61,121 nt of DNA from an uncultured Prevotellaceae bacterium (GTDB lineage Bacteria; Bacteroidota; Bacteroidia; Bacteroidales; Bacteroidaceae), in assembly GCA_902784565.1 (NCBI GenBank), contig CACZVE010000017.1, forward strand, positions 1 through 61,121, written 5' to 3'. Made by a program: the position numbers and the translations under genes. Below the pieces are notes generated by a model. It did not search any database. It worked only from the letters and a program-made list of their open reading frames with translations, and was not told the origin of the DNA. Shown one piece after another: positions 1 through 7,015 of this stretch; within the stretch, counting starts at the first letter, position 1, and every line of letters begins with the position of its first letter.

Positions 1-99
1 CCGAGCTCACTACTATAGAGAGATAAATATTAACGTTTAATTAATCGTCCAACTTTTCGGGGTCATATCACTGGCCCTACTGATAGGTGGTACAACAAA

Positions 100-134
100 C
101 ATAATCGGGCTGACGTTTGGTCAGTCCGATTATG
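100..134. repeat. Long inverted repeat, hairpin of unknown role
   Basis: Two 15-nt arms (100-114 and 120-134) pair along their whole length with one G-T mismatch around the loop GTTTG. No T-run follows on either strand, so it does not look like an intrinsic terminator. The first 187 bases show no convincing gene. The element could be an operator, the 3' end of an upstream transcript or a relic repeat. Confidence 0.6.
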
Positions 135-187
135 GCGTCCTACTACACAGAATTACCGGATATAACTCAAAAAAAACGGGGGGAATA

Positions 188-219
188 TTTGGAACTTTCA
201 AAAAAAGTTTATACCTTTG
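188..219 (+). promoter_or_regulatory. Bacteroidota-type promoter for the AAA ATPase gene
   Basis: TTTG at 188-191, a 20-nt spacer and TACCTTTG at 212-219 match the -33/-7 consensus of the Bacteroidota primary sigma factor. Transcription should begin near 226. This rules out an in-frame ATG at 217, which lies inside the -7 box, and supports translation from 295. Confidence 0.75.
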
Positions 220-232
220 CATCGTGGAACTC

Positions 233-266
233 CCGTCACGGAAATTCCGTCACGGAAATCCCGTTA
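233..266. repeat. 14-bp tandem repeat with palindromic core in the 5' leader
   Basis: CCGTCACGGAAATT (233-246) and CCGTCACGGAAATC (247-260) are followed by a decayed third copy. The repeats create the perfect palindrome TTCCGTCACGGAA (245-257). It lies just downstream of the predicted transcription start, where a repressor or leader-binding protein could act. Confidence 0.6.
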
Positions 267-294
267 CAATAATAACGCTAAATATCGTACCGAC

Positions 295-1434
295 ATGGCA
301 AAGAAAACCAACATCCAGTTAAAGAATCCCTTTGTTTATCAGGGATACGTCAATCCGACCTACTTCTGTGACCGTGTCGTAGAGACAGAAGAGTTGATTG
401 GAAATCTGCAAAATGGACGTAATACCGTGCTCATTTCTCCTCGAAGAATCGGTAAGACAGGACTCATAAAAAACTCATTTTACAAGTTAAAAGAAATGGA
501 AAAAGATGCCATCTGCATCTATGTCGATATCTTTTCCACCAAAAATCAGCAAGAATTTGTTCAATACCTCGGCACTGCCATCACACAGGATGTGCTCTCT
601 CGCGGCCAAAAGGCCATGAAGCGCCTGCTTCAGTTCTTCGGTTCCTGGCGGCCTGTTTTCGGTCAGGATCCATATACGGGATCGCCTACCGTATCTATAA
701 GCATCGAACCGAGTCAGTCGGCAGTGACTTTGAAGAGCATCTTCGACTATCTGAGTCTGAGCAATCATCAGGTATATATTGCCATCGACGAATTTCAGCA
801 GGTCACCAAATATCCGGAGACAGGCATAGAGGCTCTGCTGCGTTCCTACGTCCAGTTTGTTCCCAATGCACACTTTGTCTTTTCCGGTAGCAAGCGTCAT
901 CTGATGACACAGATTTTCAATTCCGAAGAGCGTCCTTTCTACCAAAGCACAGTGTTGATGGGTCTGGAACCGCTGCATGAGGAGATATACTATGATTTTA
1001 CGCGCCGTTTTTTCGAAGCAAAGAAGGGGAGTTTCAGCCAAGAAATGTTTCATCAGGTCTATCAACGGTTTGGAGGTGTAACTCGCAGCATCCAACTCAT
1101 GCTGAACAGACTATACGAGACCGAGAAGCATGTCGGCAGTGAAGCACAGATCAACGAGGCAATCCTTCATATTGTCAATCAAAGTTCCATGCAATACGAA
1201 GAACTGATAAATCTCCTCACAGACAATCAGCAGTCGCTGATGAAAGCCATTGCCAAGGATGGCTGTGTAGCCAGTCCACAAAGTGACGAGTTTATCAAGC
1301 GTTACAACCTTCCCAGCACCAGCAGCGTTAAGACGGCTCTCGACGTACTGATTGACAAGGATCTGGTCTATCGTACCTCAACGGGTTACATCATCTACGA
1401 CCATTTCCTCTCAATCTGGCTCACGCGCCAGTAA
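295..1434 (+). CDS. AAA ATPase of the archaeal-ATPase (ATPase_2) family
   Basis: A 379-residue cytosolic P-loop ATPase. The Walker A motif SPRRIGKT is at about residues 48-55, Walker B IAIDEFQ at about 162-168, and a sensor-1-like FVFSGSK strand near 194-200. The last 75 residues look like a winged helix (repeats of LMKAIAK and LVYRTSTGYIIYD). The family (PF01637) is widespread in archaea and Bacteroidota and its substrate is generally unknown; the arrangement of ATPase plus winged helix recalls STAND-type regulators. The start was chosen because an upstream in-frame ATG falls inside the promoter. It is a single-gene unit. The family call is firm, the role is not known. Confidence 0.85.
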   Translation: MAKKTNIQLKNPFVYQGYVNPTYFCDRVVETEELIGNLQNGRNTVLISPRRIGKTGLIKNSFYKLKEMEKDAICIYVDIFSTKNQQEFVQYLGTAITQDVLSRGQKAMKRLLQFFGSWRPVFGQDPYTGSPTVSISIEPSQSAVTLKSIFDYLSLSNHQVYIAIDEFQQVTKYPETGIEALLRSYVQFVPNAHFVFSGSKRHLMTQIFNSEERPFYQSTVLMGLEPLHEEIYYDFTRRFFEAKKGSFSQEMFHQVYQRFGGVTRSIQLMLNRLYETEKHVGSEAQINEAILHIVNQSSMQYEELINLLTDNQQSLMKAIAKDGCVASPQSDEFIKRYNLPSTSSVKTALDVLIDKDLVYRTSTGYIIYDHFLSIWLTRQ

Positions 1435-1468
1435 ACTCACGCACTTTCCTATCACAGGCTCCAGCGAT

Positions 1469-2161
1469 TTAATCTTGAACAATGCGATTGTATTGTTCCA
1501 GCAGCCAGGCCTTTTGTTCCGGGATGGTCATATTGGAGTTGTCCAATAGGATGGCATCCTCCGCCTGGCGCAGGGGCGACTCCTCACGGTGGGAGTCGAT
1601 ATAGTCGCGCTCTTCGACATTTTTCAGGATATCGTCGAAGTCGGCAGGCATGCCCTTGGCTTTCAGTTCATCGTAGCGGCGCTGGGCACGGACCTGGGCA
1701 GAGGCGGTGACAAAGACCTTCAGTTCGGCATCGGGGAAGACCACCGTACCGATGTCGCGTCCGTCCATGACGACCCCCTTGTCCTTGCCCATCTGTTGCT
1801 GCTGGGCCACAAGGGCGCGGCGCACAAAACCGATGGCGGCAATGGGACTGACATGGCTGCTCACCTCCAAGGAACGTATCTCCTTCTCCACGTATTCGCC
1901 GTTGAGGTAGGTGTCAGGGCGGCCTGTCTCGGGATTGAACTGGAAGGAGATGTGGATGTTGGGCATCTCCTGTTCGAGTGCTTCCGTCTTCACGCTGCCG
2001 TCGGCCTCGAAGAGACCCTTGCGCAGGGCATAGAGGGTGACGCTACGGTACATGGCCCCGGTGTCGACATAGACGTAGCCGATTTCACGGGCCAGATCCT
2101 TGGCCATCGTGCTCTTTCCGCACGAACTGTGGCCGTCGATGGCGATGGTAATCTTTTTCAT
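1469..2161 (-). CDS. cmk: Cytidylate kinase
   Basis: A 230-residue (d)CMP kinase that phosphorylates CMP and dCMP to the diphosphates in pyrimidine nucleotide supply. The P-loop GHSSCGKST is at residues 10-18, DTGAMYR at 33-39, and the DGRDIGT signature is in the middle of the protein. Length is typical of the family. Its ATG overlaps the stop of the upstream porQ-like gene by four bases (ATGA), so the two are translationally coupled. The cmk-porQ pair is common in Bacteroidota. Confidence 0.97.
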   Translation of the reverse strand: MKKITIAIDGHSSCGKSTMAKDLAREIGYVYVDTGAMYRSVTLYALRKGLFEADGSVKTEALEQEMPNIHISFQFNPETGRPDTYLNGEYVEKEIRSLEVSSHVSPIAAIGFVRRALVAQQQQMGKDKGVVMDGRDIGTVVFPDAELKVFVTASAQVRAQRRYDELKAKGMPADFDDILKNVEERDYIDSHREESPLRQAEDAILLDNSNMTIPEQKAWLLEQYNRIVQD

Positions 2162-3102
2162 AGGGTGTATGATGCGTTGAACAACAGGCTGTAGGCCGAT
2201 ACATGGTATTTGCCGTAGCCGATGTGTAGTTTGAATCGTTCCAGGGAGATACCTGCGCCGAAGGAGAGGCCTGCACCGTGACTGCTGCTTCCGTCACCCT
2301 CGGTGATCTTCATCTCGTGGGCACGACGGAAATTATAGCCCGCAGCGAGGTAGATGGTCTCAGACAACAGCACGTCGGCACCCAAGGCAAGGTGTTTGAT
2401 GAAACCCTGATCCCAGTCGTGCAGACGGGAGAGCGTCGCCGAGAAACGGAAAGGCGAGTTGGTGAGGCGCTTGGTGACACCAACCTGCAGGTCGAAGGGT
2501 ATCTTCTCAAATTCATCGTCGTAGGCCTTCACCTGTCCGCCGAGGTTCTTGGCAGCAACGGCAATGCTCAGGTCGCCGACGGAGTCGGTATAGTTCAGAC
2601 CGATGTCCACACCCACCGCCATCGAGTGATAGTCGGCAATGCTTGAGGTGATGAACTTCGCTGTGATACCGCCCGAGATCATGTCGGTAAGGGCATAGGC
2701 AAAGGCGCCGCCGATACAGATGTCCTTGGCGGAGAACTCTCCGATCTCGATATTGTCGTAGGTGGTCTGCTTCATCTTCCCGTAGTCTAGATACTGGGCC
2801 GTCACACCCCATGAGGCCCGTTCGCCGACACCTCTCACAAAGGAGGCACTGGCGGCCTTCGCCCCTTCCATGTAAGTCATGTAGTTGAGGTTGATGGTCT
2901 TGTCGGCCACGAAGTTCATGAGGGCGGGATTGTGGAAGATGAGGGTGGCATCGTCCGCGTTGAGGGAGATATTCTCTCCTCCCAGCGCAGCCGCATGGGC
3001 ACTCACCGGCAGACGGAGGAAGTTATACGCCGTCTCACTCTCCTGGGCATGAGTCAGGAGAGCAAAGAGCACGGCTATGATAGTAAAAACTCCTTTTTTC
3101 AT
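2158..3102 (-). CDS. porQ: PorQ-like outer-membrane beta-barrel protein (type IX secretion associated)
   Basis: A 314-residue exported protein with a signal peptide ending near THAQ (residues 17-20). The mature part starts with a [17 protein letters not shown] segment typical of the PorQ/PorV/UPF0164 family and continues as a predicted outer-membrane barrel of alternating hydrophobic strands ending in [10 protein letters not shown]. PorQ is a component or accessory of the type IX secretion system. Adjacency to cmk is the usual Bacteroidota context. The other core T9SS genes are not in this window, so a role in secretion is inferred from family membership. Confidence 0.85.
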   Translation of the reverse strand: MKKGVFTIIAVLFALLTHAQESETAYNFLRLPVSAHAAALGGENISLNADDATLIFHNPALMNFVADKTINLNYMTYMEGAKAASASFVRGVGERASWGVTAQYLDYGKMKQTTYDNIEIGEFSAKDICIGGAFAYALTDMISGGITAKFITSSIADYHSMAVGVDIGLNYTDSVGDLSIAVAAKNLGGQVKAYDDEFEKIPFDLQVGVTKRLTNSPFRFSATLSRLHDWDQGFIKHLALGADVLLSETIYLAAGYNFRRAHEMKITEGDGSSSHGAGLSFGAGISLERFKLHIGYGKYHVSAYSLLFNASYTL

Positions 3103-3124
3103 CTAAAAAACGCTAATTCGGATG

Positions 3125-3152
3125 CAAAGATACGAATAATTTCTTAATTTTG
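3125..3152. promoter_or_regulatory. Interlocked divergent -7 boxes for porQ and tonB genes
   Basis: On the minus strand, TATCTTTG (3132-3125) lies 22 bases before the porQ start. On the plus strand, TAATTTTG (3145-3152) precedes the tonB gene. Neither has a good TTTG at -33. The expected -33 position of each promoter overlaps or passes the other's -7 box, so the two polymerases would compete for the site. Confidence 0.5.
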
Positions 3153-3195
3153 CACGCTGAATACATATTTAACGTAAGATTTGGCGTTTTATTAT

Positions 3196-3858
3196 ATGAA
3201 TCCGACGACAAGATACCTCTTAGGACTGATTCTCGTCCTCGCCCTCTGTCTGGTGGCCCTGGAGTGGAACACCGACGGCACGGGGTGGTCCTTCTTCGAC
3301 ATGGCTGACGATGACTTGGAGGCGGAGATGGAACTGTCGCCCCTGCACCGTGAGGACGATGAGGTGCCGATGATGATTCCGGAGGAGCCGCAGGAGAAAA
3401 TGCCGCCCTCGCAGGAACTGAACCTCGTGGAGGAGGATGTGGAGATTGCGCCGGAGGTGCTGGAACCCGTTGCCCCCAAGGAAGAGGAACCGAAGGTGGA
3501 GGAGAAGGAGGAACTGCCGGAGGCGGTGGATATGTACAACGAACCGTTGGACTTCCGTGTTGTGGAGGATCTGCCGCAGTTTCCGGGGGGTGCCGTTGAG
3601 TTCATGAAGTGGTTGACGAAGAACCTGAAATACCCTTCCGGTGCCCAACAGCGTAAGTTGCAGGGTAGGGTCGTGGCACAGTTTATCGTGAATCAGGACG
3701 GCTCCGTGTCGGATATCCAGGTGGTGGAACATCTCTCGTTCGAGTGTGACCGTGAGGCGCTGCGGGTGCTCCGGATGATGCCGAACTGGAAACCGGGACT
3801 GATGAATGCCAAACCCTGTCGGACGAAGGTGTGCATACCGATTGTGTTTAAACTATGA
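3196..3858 (+). CDS. Energy transducer TonB-like protein
   Basis: A 220-residue inner-membrane anchored protein. One membrane segment (about residues 7-23, LLGLILVLALCLVAL) is followed by a Glu/Pro-rich periplasmic linker (about 35-110) and a C-terminal TonB domain (about 125-220) containing FPGG, LQGRVVAQFIV and the end CIPIVFKL. TonB proteins carry proton-motive energy from ExbB/ExbD to outer-membrane transporters. A TTG lies in frame upstream, but the ATG at 3196 is a better start. The stop overlaps the tatD start (ATGA). exbB/exbD-type genes lie 1 kb downstream. Confidence 0.9.
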   Translation: MNPTTRYLLGLILVLALCLVALEWNTDGTGWSFFDMADDDLEAEMELSPLHREDDEVPMMIPEEPQEKMPPSQELNLVEEDVEIAPEVLEPVAPKEEEPKVEEKEELPEAVDMYNEPLDFRVVEDLPQFPGGAVEFMKWLTKNLKYPSGAQQRKLQGRVVAQFIVNQDGSVSDIQVVEHLSFECDREALRVLRMMPNWKPGLMNAKPCRTKVCIPIVFKL

Positions 3859-4649
3859 TACAATATATCGATACGCATTGTCATTTGGATGGCGAGGAGT
3901 TTGCGGAAGACCGCGAACAGGTGGTTGCCCGTGCCAAGGAGGCTGGGGTGAGTGCCATCTTCCTGCCTGCCATCGACGTGAAGTCGTGTCAGACCGTCCT
4001 CGACACCTGTGCCCAATATCCCGGCTATTGCTATCCGATGCTGGGGCTTCATCCCGAGGAAGTGCGCGCCGACTGGCGCGAAGCCCTTTCAATTATCAAG
4101 GATATCATAAACATCAAACATCAAACATCAAACATCAAACTTCTCGCCATTGGCGAGGTCGGTCTCGACTTCTATTGGAGCCGTGAGTTCGAACAGGAAC
4201 AATTGCTCGCCTTCGAGGAACAGGTGCGCTGGAGTGTCGAGACCCGTCTGCCCCTGATGATCCACTGTCGTAAGGCACAGAATGAGATGGTAGGCATTTT
4301 AAAAAGGTACGCGCATGATCTTCCAGGAGGGGTGTTCCATTGCTTTACCGGCAATGAACTGGAGGCCCGTGAACTGCTGCAGTTTGAGGGTTTCGTCTTA
4401 GGCATCGGCGGTGTGTCTACCTTTAAGAAGTCGCATCTGCCGGAAGTGCTGCCAGCGACGGTGCCGTTGGAGCGTATCGTGCTGGAGACCGATGCCCCCT
4501 ATATGGCTCCCGTGCCCCATCGCGGACAGCGTAACGAACCCGCCTTCGTACGCGAAGTGCTCCGTAAACTCGCCGAGGCCTACGGTGTCAGCGAGGAGGA
4601 AGTGGCCCGCACCACGACAGAGACGGCTAAGAGGGTTTTCTTTTGTTAA
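3855..4649 (+). CDS. tatD: TatD family metal-dependent deoxyribonuclease
   Basis: A 264-residue TIM-barrel hydrolase. The metal ligands are visible: THCHLD near residues 7-12, GEVGLDFYW (glutamate) near 97-105, HCRKA, HCFTG and the late ETDAPY. TatD enzymes have 3'-5' exonuclease/DNase activity and roles in DNA repair and turnover. It is coupled to tonB by a 4-base overlap. Odd feature: residues about 84-96 (NIKHQTSNIK region), just before the catalytic GEVGLD, are encoded by four tandem ACATCAA heptamers. The reading frame is kept and all active-site motifs survive. Confidence 0.93.
   Translation: MIQYIDTHCHLDGEEFAEDREQVVARAKEAGVSAIFLPAIDVKSCQTVLDTCAQYPGYCYPMLGLHPEEVRADWREALSIIKDIINIKHQTSNIKLLAIGEVGLDFYWSREFEQEQLLAFEEQVRWSVETRLPLMIHCRKAQNEMVGILKRYAHDLPGGVFHCFTGNELEARELLQFEGFVLGIGGVSTFKKSHLPEVLPATVPLERIVLETDAPYMAPVPHRGQRNEPAFVREVLRKLAEAYGVSEEEVARTTTETAKRVFFC
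4111..4138 (+). repeat. Four tandem ACATCAA heptamers inside tatD
   Basis: Four exact 7-bp copies sit in the coding sequence between the barrel-strand glutamate motif and the preceding helix. Twenty-eight bases is not a multiple of three, so flanking bases must belong to the insertion for the frame to be kept. The four-unit, 7-8 bp design recurs elsewhere in the window. Confidence 0.9.
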
Positions 4650-4670
4650 ATATCCGTAAACAAATCATAA

Positions 4671-4698
4671 ACTTCAAAGTTCAAACTTCAAATTTCAA
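4671..4698 (+). repeat. Four AnTTCAA heptamers upstream of tRNA-Ser
   Basis: The units are ACTTCAA, AGTTCAA, ACTTCAA and ATTTCAA, in phase, between the tatD stop and the tRNA promoter. This is the same four-unit layout as the cassette inside tatD but in non-coding DNA. Confidence 0.8.
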
Positions 4699-4708
4699 AG
4701 AAAATAAC

Positions 4709-4716
4709 TACCTTTG
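4709..4716 (+). promoter_or_regulatory. -7 box for tRNA-Ser
   Basis: TACCTTTG lies 15 bases before the mature tRNA. The -33 box is not clear; the heptamer cassette occupies that region. Confidence 0.5.
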
Positions 4717-4731
4717 CACCGCTTAACGCAG

Positions 4732-4819
4732 GGAGAGGTGCTCGAGTGGTTGAAGAGGCACGCCTGGAAAGCGTGTAGCCGGCAAAACTGGCTCGCAGGT
4801 TCGAATCCTGTTCTCTCCG
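4732..4819 (+). tRNA. tRNA-Ser (anticodon GGA)
   Basis: An 88-nt cloverleaf: the acceptor GGAGAGG pairs with TCTCTCC at 4812-4818, followed by discriminator G. The anticodon arm CACGC-CTGGAAA-GCGTG gives anticodon GGA. There is a long variable arm as in serine tRNAs, and the T-arm CAGGTTCGAATCCTG is standard. The CCA end is not encoded. It reads UCC and UCU codons. Confidence 0.97.
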
Positions 4820-4832
4820 CGAAAATTTTCAG

Positions 4833-4859
4833 GAGACTGCGATGAGCAGTCTCTTTTTT
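4833..4859 (+). terminator. Intrinsic terminator after tRNA-Ser
   Basis: GAGACTGC (4833-4840) pairs with GCAGTCTC (4846-4853), followed by TTTTTT. It ends only six bases before the first plausible exbB start, leaving no space for a separate promoter. Confidence 0.85.
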
Positions 4860-4865
4860 AATGAT

Positions 4866-5702
4866 ATGGATATGATGAAGCGATTGATCATTCTACTGGT
4901 TACGGGTTTCCTGATGACAGGACTCCCAGTAAGTGCACAGTCTGGACCCGCCGTCCAGGATACCGCCGTTGTCGCCGTCACAGACTCCACCGCCCAGGAC
5001 TCCACACTGACAGTCACTGTCGATGACGAGGCACTCTTGGGTGCCGGTGAGGATCCCAACGAAAAGGGCGGCTTCCACAAGGAGTTGAAGCGGAAGTTCG
5101 TCGATGGTAATGCGGGCTTTATGTCACTGGTGGCACTGGCCCTCGTCCTCGGACTGGCATTTTGTATCGAGCGCATCCTCTACCTGATGATGTCGGAGAT
5201 CAAGGCCAGGAAACTGATGGAGGATATCCGCCAGAAACTCGGCGAGAAGGATGTGGAAGGGGCGAAGGCACTGTGCAAGAAGACACGCGGGCCGGTGGCG
5301 AGTGTCTGCTACCACGGGCTGTTGCACATCAAACAACCCATGGATGCCATCGAACGGGCCATTACCAACTACGGGGCCTTGCAGGCTGCCAACTTGGAGA
5401 AGGGCTGTTCGTGGATCAAACTCTTCATCGCGATGGCCCCCTCTCTCGGATTCCTCGGCACCGTCATCGGTATGGTGATGGCCTTCGACAACATACAGAT
5501 CGAGGGCGATATCAGTCCGAAGATTGTGGCTTCTGGTATGAAGGTGGCGCTGATCACCACCATCTTCGGTATTGTGGTGGCCCTCATCCTGCAACTGTTC
5601 TACAGTTATATCCTCTCGAAGATCGAGAAACTCACAGGCGACATGGAGGAGAGTGCCATCGACCTCCTCGATGCCATCGAACAGTATAAGCACCAAGAAT
5701 AA
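4866..5702 (+). CDS. exbB: MotA/TolQ/ExbB proton channel family protein
   Basis: A 278-residue inner-membrane protein, the proton-channel partner of TonB-type transducers. After a signal-peptide-like start (MKRLIILLVTGFLMTG) and an acidic, Thr/Ser-rich extension it has a membrane segment near residue 90 and the conserved ExbB core with APSLGFLGTVIGMVMAF and a final membrane helix (ALITTIFGIVVALILQLFY). The start was placed after the tRNA terminator hairpin, since an upstream in-frame ATG lies within the hairpin loop; ATGs at 4872 and 4875 are alternatives. It is followed within 4 bases by a small membrane protein gene and then two exbD-like genes. Confidence 0.92.
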   Translation: MDMMKRLIILLVTGFLMTGLPVSAQSGPAVQDTAVVAVTDSTAQDSTLTVTVDDEALLGAGEDPNEKGGFHKELKRKFVDGNAGFMSLVALALVLGLAFCIERILYLMMSEIKARKLMEDIRQKLGEKDVEGAKALCKKTRGPVASVCYHGLLHIKQPMDAIERAITNYGALQAANLEKGCSWIKLFIAMAPSLGFLGTVIGMVMAFDNIQIEGDISPKIVASGMKVALITTIFGIVVALILQLFYSYILSKIEKLTGDMEESAIDLLDAIEQYKHQE

Positions 5703-5705
5703 GCC

Positions 5706-6062
5706 ATGTCACTCGTCTCGCCTTTTATCGCCGACATCATGCTCTGGCTGATGTATGTCGCGGTGGCTGTTGCCATCGTGGTGACACTGCTGTCGGTGGT
5801 GAAGACACTCCGCATGCGGACGAAGGACGATGAGGTCATCAACGGGGTGCCGCAGACGCGGATTGCCTGGACGACAGCCTTCTGCTTCGTCGCCTGTCTC
5901 GTCATCACGTGGCTCCTTGGCTCTACAGATCCCCTGACTACCAACGGCACGCTCTTCAACAGCCATTTCTGGTTGAAGACGGTCGATATGTTTATCTATA
6001 CCTCAATCATACTCATTATAGGATGTTTGGCAGGCGTCATCGTGAGTCGGTTCCGGAACTGA
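5706..6062 (+). CDS. Small three-helix membrane protein in the exbB/exbD operon
   Basis: A 118-residue protein with three predicted membrane helices (about residues 9-32, 53-71 and 93-113) and a short charged loop MRTKDDE after the first. No recognised enzymatic motif. It lies between exbB (3-base gap) and the first exbD (40-base overlap), so it is almost certainly expressed with the channel proteins. Function unknown; position suggests an accessory subunit of this proton-driven complex. Confidence 0.75.
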   Translation: MSLVSPFIADIMLWLMYVAVAVAIVVTLLSVVKTLRMRTKDDEVINGVPQTRIAWTTAFCFVACLVITWLLGSTDPLTTNGTLFNSHFWLKTVDMFIYTSIILIIGCLAGVIVSRFRN

Positions 6063-6547
6063 ATACCTCGTCGACGGCAGATATCTCGTTCATGCTGTTG
6101 ATCTTCTTCCTCGTGACATCGTCGATGGACACGGACAAGGGGCTCATGCGCCAACTGCCGCCCCTGCCTGACGAGAAACAGCAGCCGATGGATATCAAAC
6201 AGGACCATGTGATGTCCATCCGCCTCGACGCACAGGATCAACTCTCCCTCGACGGCACCTTGCTGACGCCCCGTCAACTCACCGAACAGTTAGTGCAGCG
6301 GGTGGAACAGGATCGGTTGGAGCATGTCGTCAGCATCGAGACGGATCGTGCCACTACCTACGAGGCTTATTTCCATGTGCAGAATGCCGTGGTCCGTGCC
6401 TATGCCATTTTGCGTGATCAACGGGCCCGGGCTGTCTGCGGCAAGTCCTACGCCAAGTTGACTGCCGAGGAACGAGAGGATATAGACCATTATTACCCCC
6501 AGCGCATCAGCGAGGCCCCGCCCAAGGAGAAAGGAGGCAGCCAATGA
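6023..6547 (+). CDS. ExbD/TolR-type biopolymer transport protein (first copy)
   Basis: A 174-residue single-pass inner-membrane protein. The N-terminal PELNTSSTADISFMLLIFFLV segment carries the conserved Asp at the start of the membrane helix that takes part in proton flow with ExbB. The periplasmic part (about residues 45-174) is larger than usual for ExbD and ends in a basic/Pro tail. The start at 6023 gives MFGRRHRESVPELN, which puts the charged cytoplasmic leader directly before the helix. It overlaps the preceding gene by 40 bases and the following exbD by 4 (ATGA). Confidence 0.88.
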   Translation: MFGRRHRESVPELNTSSTADISFMLLIFFLVTSSMDTDKGLMRQLPPLPDEKQQPMDIKQDHVMSIRLDAQDQLSLDGTLLTPRQLTEQLVQRVEQDRLEHVVSIETDRATTYEAYFHVQNAVVRAYAILRDQRARAVCGKSYAKLTAEEREDIDHYYPQRISEAPPKEKGGSQ

Positions 6548-6981
6548 GAAAGATGCAGAGTAAGTTTATGCGCTCCCGGCGCACGATGCCTGGCCTGAAC
6601 CTGGCCTCGATGCCGGATCTCATCTTTACGGTGCTATTCTTCTTCATGCTTGTTACCCACATGCGGGATGACAATCTGAAAGTGCATTATGAAGTGCCTG
6701 CGGGATCGGAGGTGCGGAAGATGGAGCAGAAGTCTGCCGTCATCAACCTCTACATCTCACCGGAAGGTATCCAGATAGATAACCGTCTTGTGGCCGTTGA
6801 GGGCATCGTGCCTTATATCAACGAGGTGCGCAAGGGACTTTCCGAAGAACATCAGGAACGCCTCACCGTCAGTATCAAGGCCGACAAGAAGACGCCCATG
6901 GGCGTGATCGGCGATGTCAAGCAAGAACTTCAGAAAGCCTTCGCCCTGAAAGTCAACTACTCCGGCACCGCAGGAGAATGA
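6544..6981 (+). CDS. exbD: ExbD/TolR-type biopolymer transport protein (second copy)
   Basis: A 145-residue protein with basic leader RKMQSKFMRSRRTMPGLN, then ASMPDLIFTVLFFFMLVTH containing the conserved membrane Asp, and a periplasmic ExbD domain ending in QKAFALKVNYSG. Two different exbD genes after one exbB is a common Bacteroidota arrangement. Coupled to the first copy by an ATGA overlap and followed by a strong terminator. Confidence 0.92.
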   Translation: MRKMQSKFMRSRRTMPGLNLASMPDLIFTVLFFFMLVTHMRDDNLKVHYEVPAGSEVRKMEQKSAVINLYISPEGIQIDNRLVAVEGIVPYINEVRKGLSEEHQERLTVSIKADKKTPMGVIGDVKQELQKAFALKVNYSGTAGE

Positions 6982-7010
6982 AAAAATCCCGCCAATCGGC
7001 GGGATTTTTC
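6982..7010. terminator. Bidirectional terminator between exbD and the GH3 gene
   Basis: AAAAATCCCGCC and GGCGGGATTTTT form a GC-rich stem with a short AATC-type loop, with A/T runs on both sides. It can stop both the exbD transcript and the convergent GH3 transcript. Confidence 0.85.
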
Positions 7011-7015
7011 ATTTG

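Noticed and set aside
4842-4865. Earlier start for exbB
   Set aside because: The codon is in the loop of the tRNA terminator hairpin.
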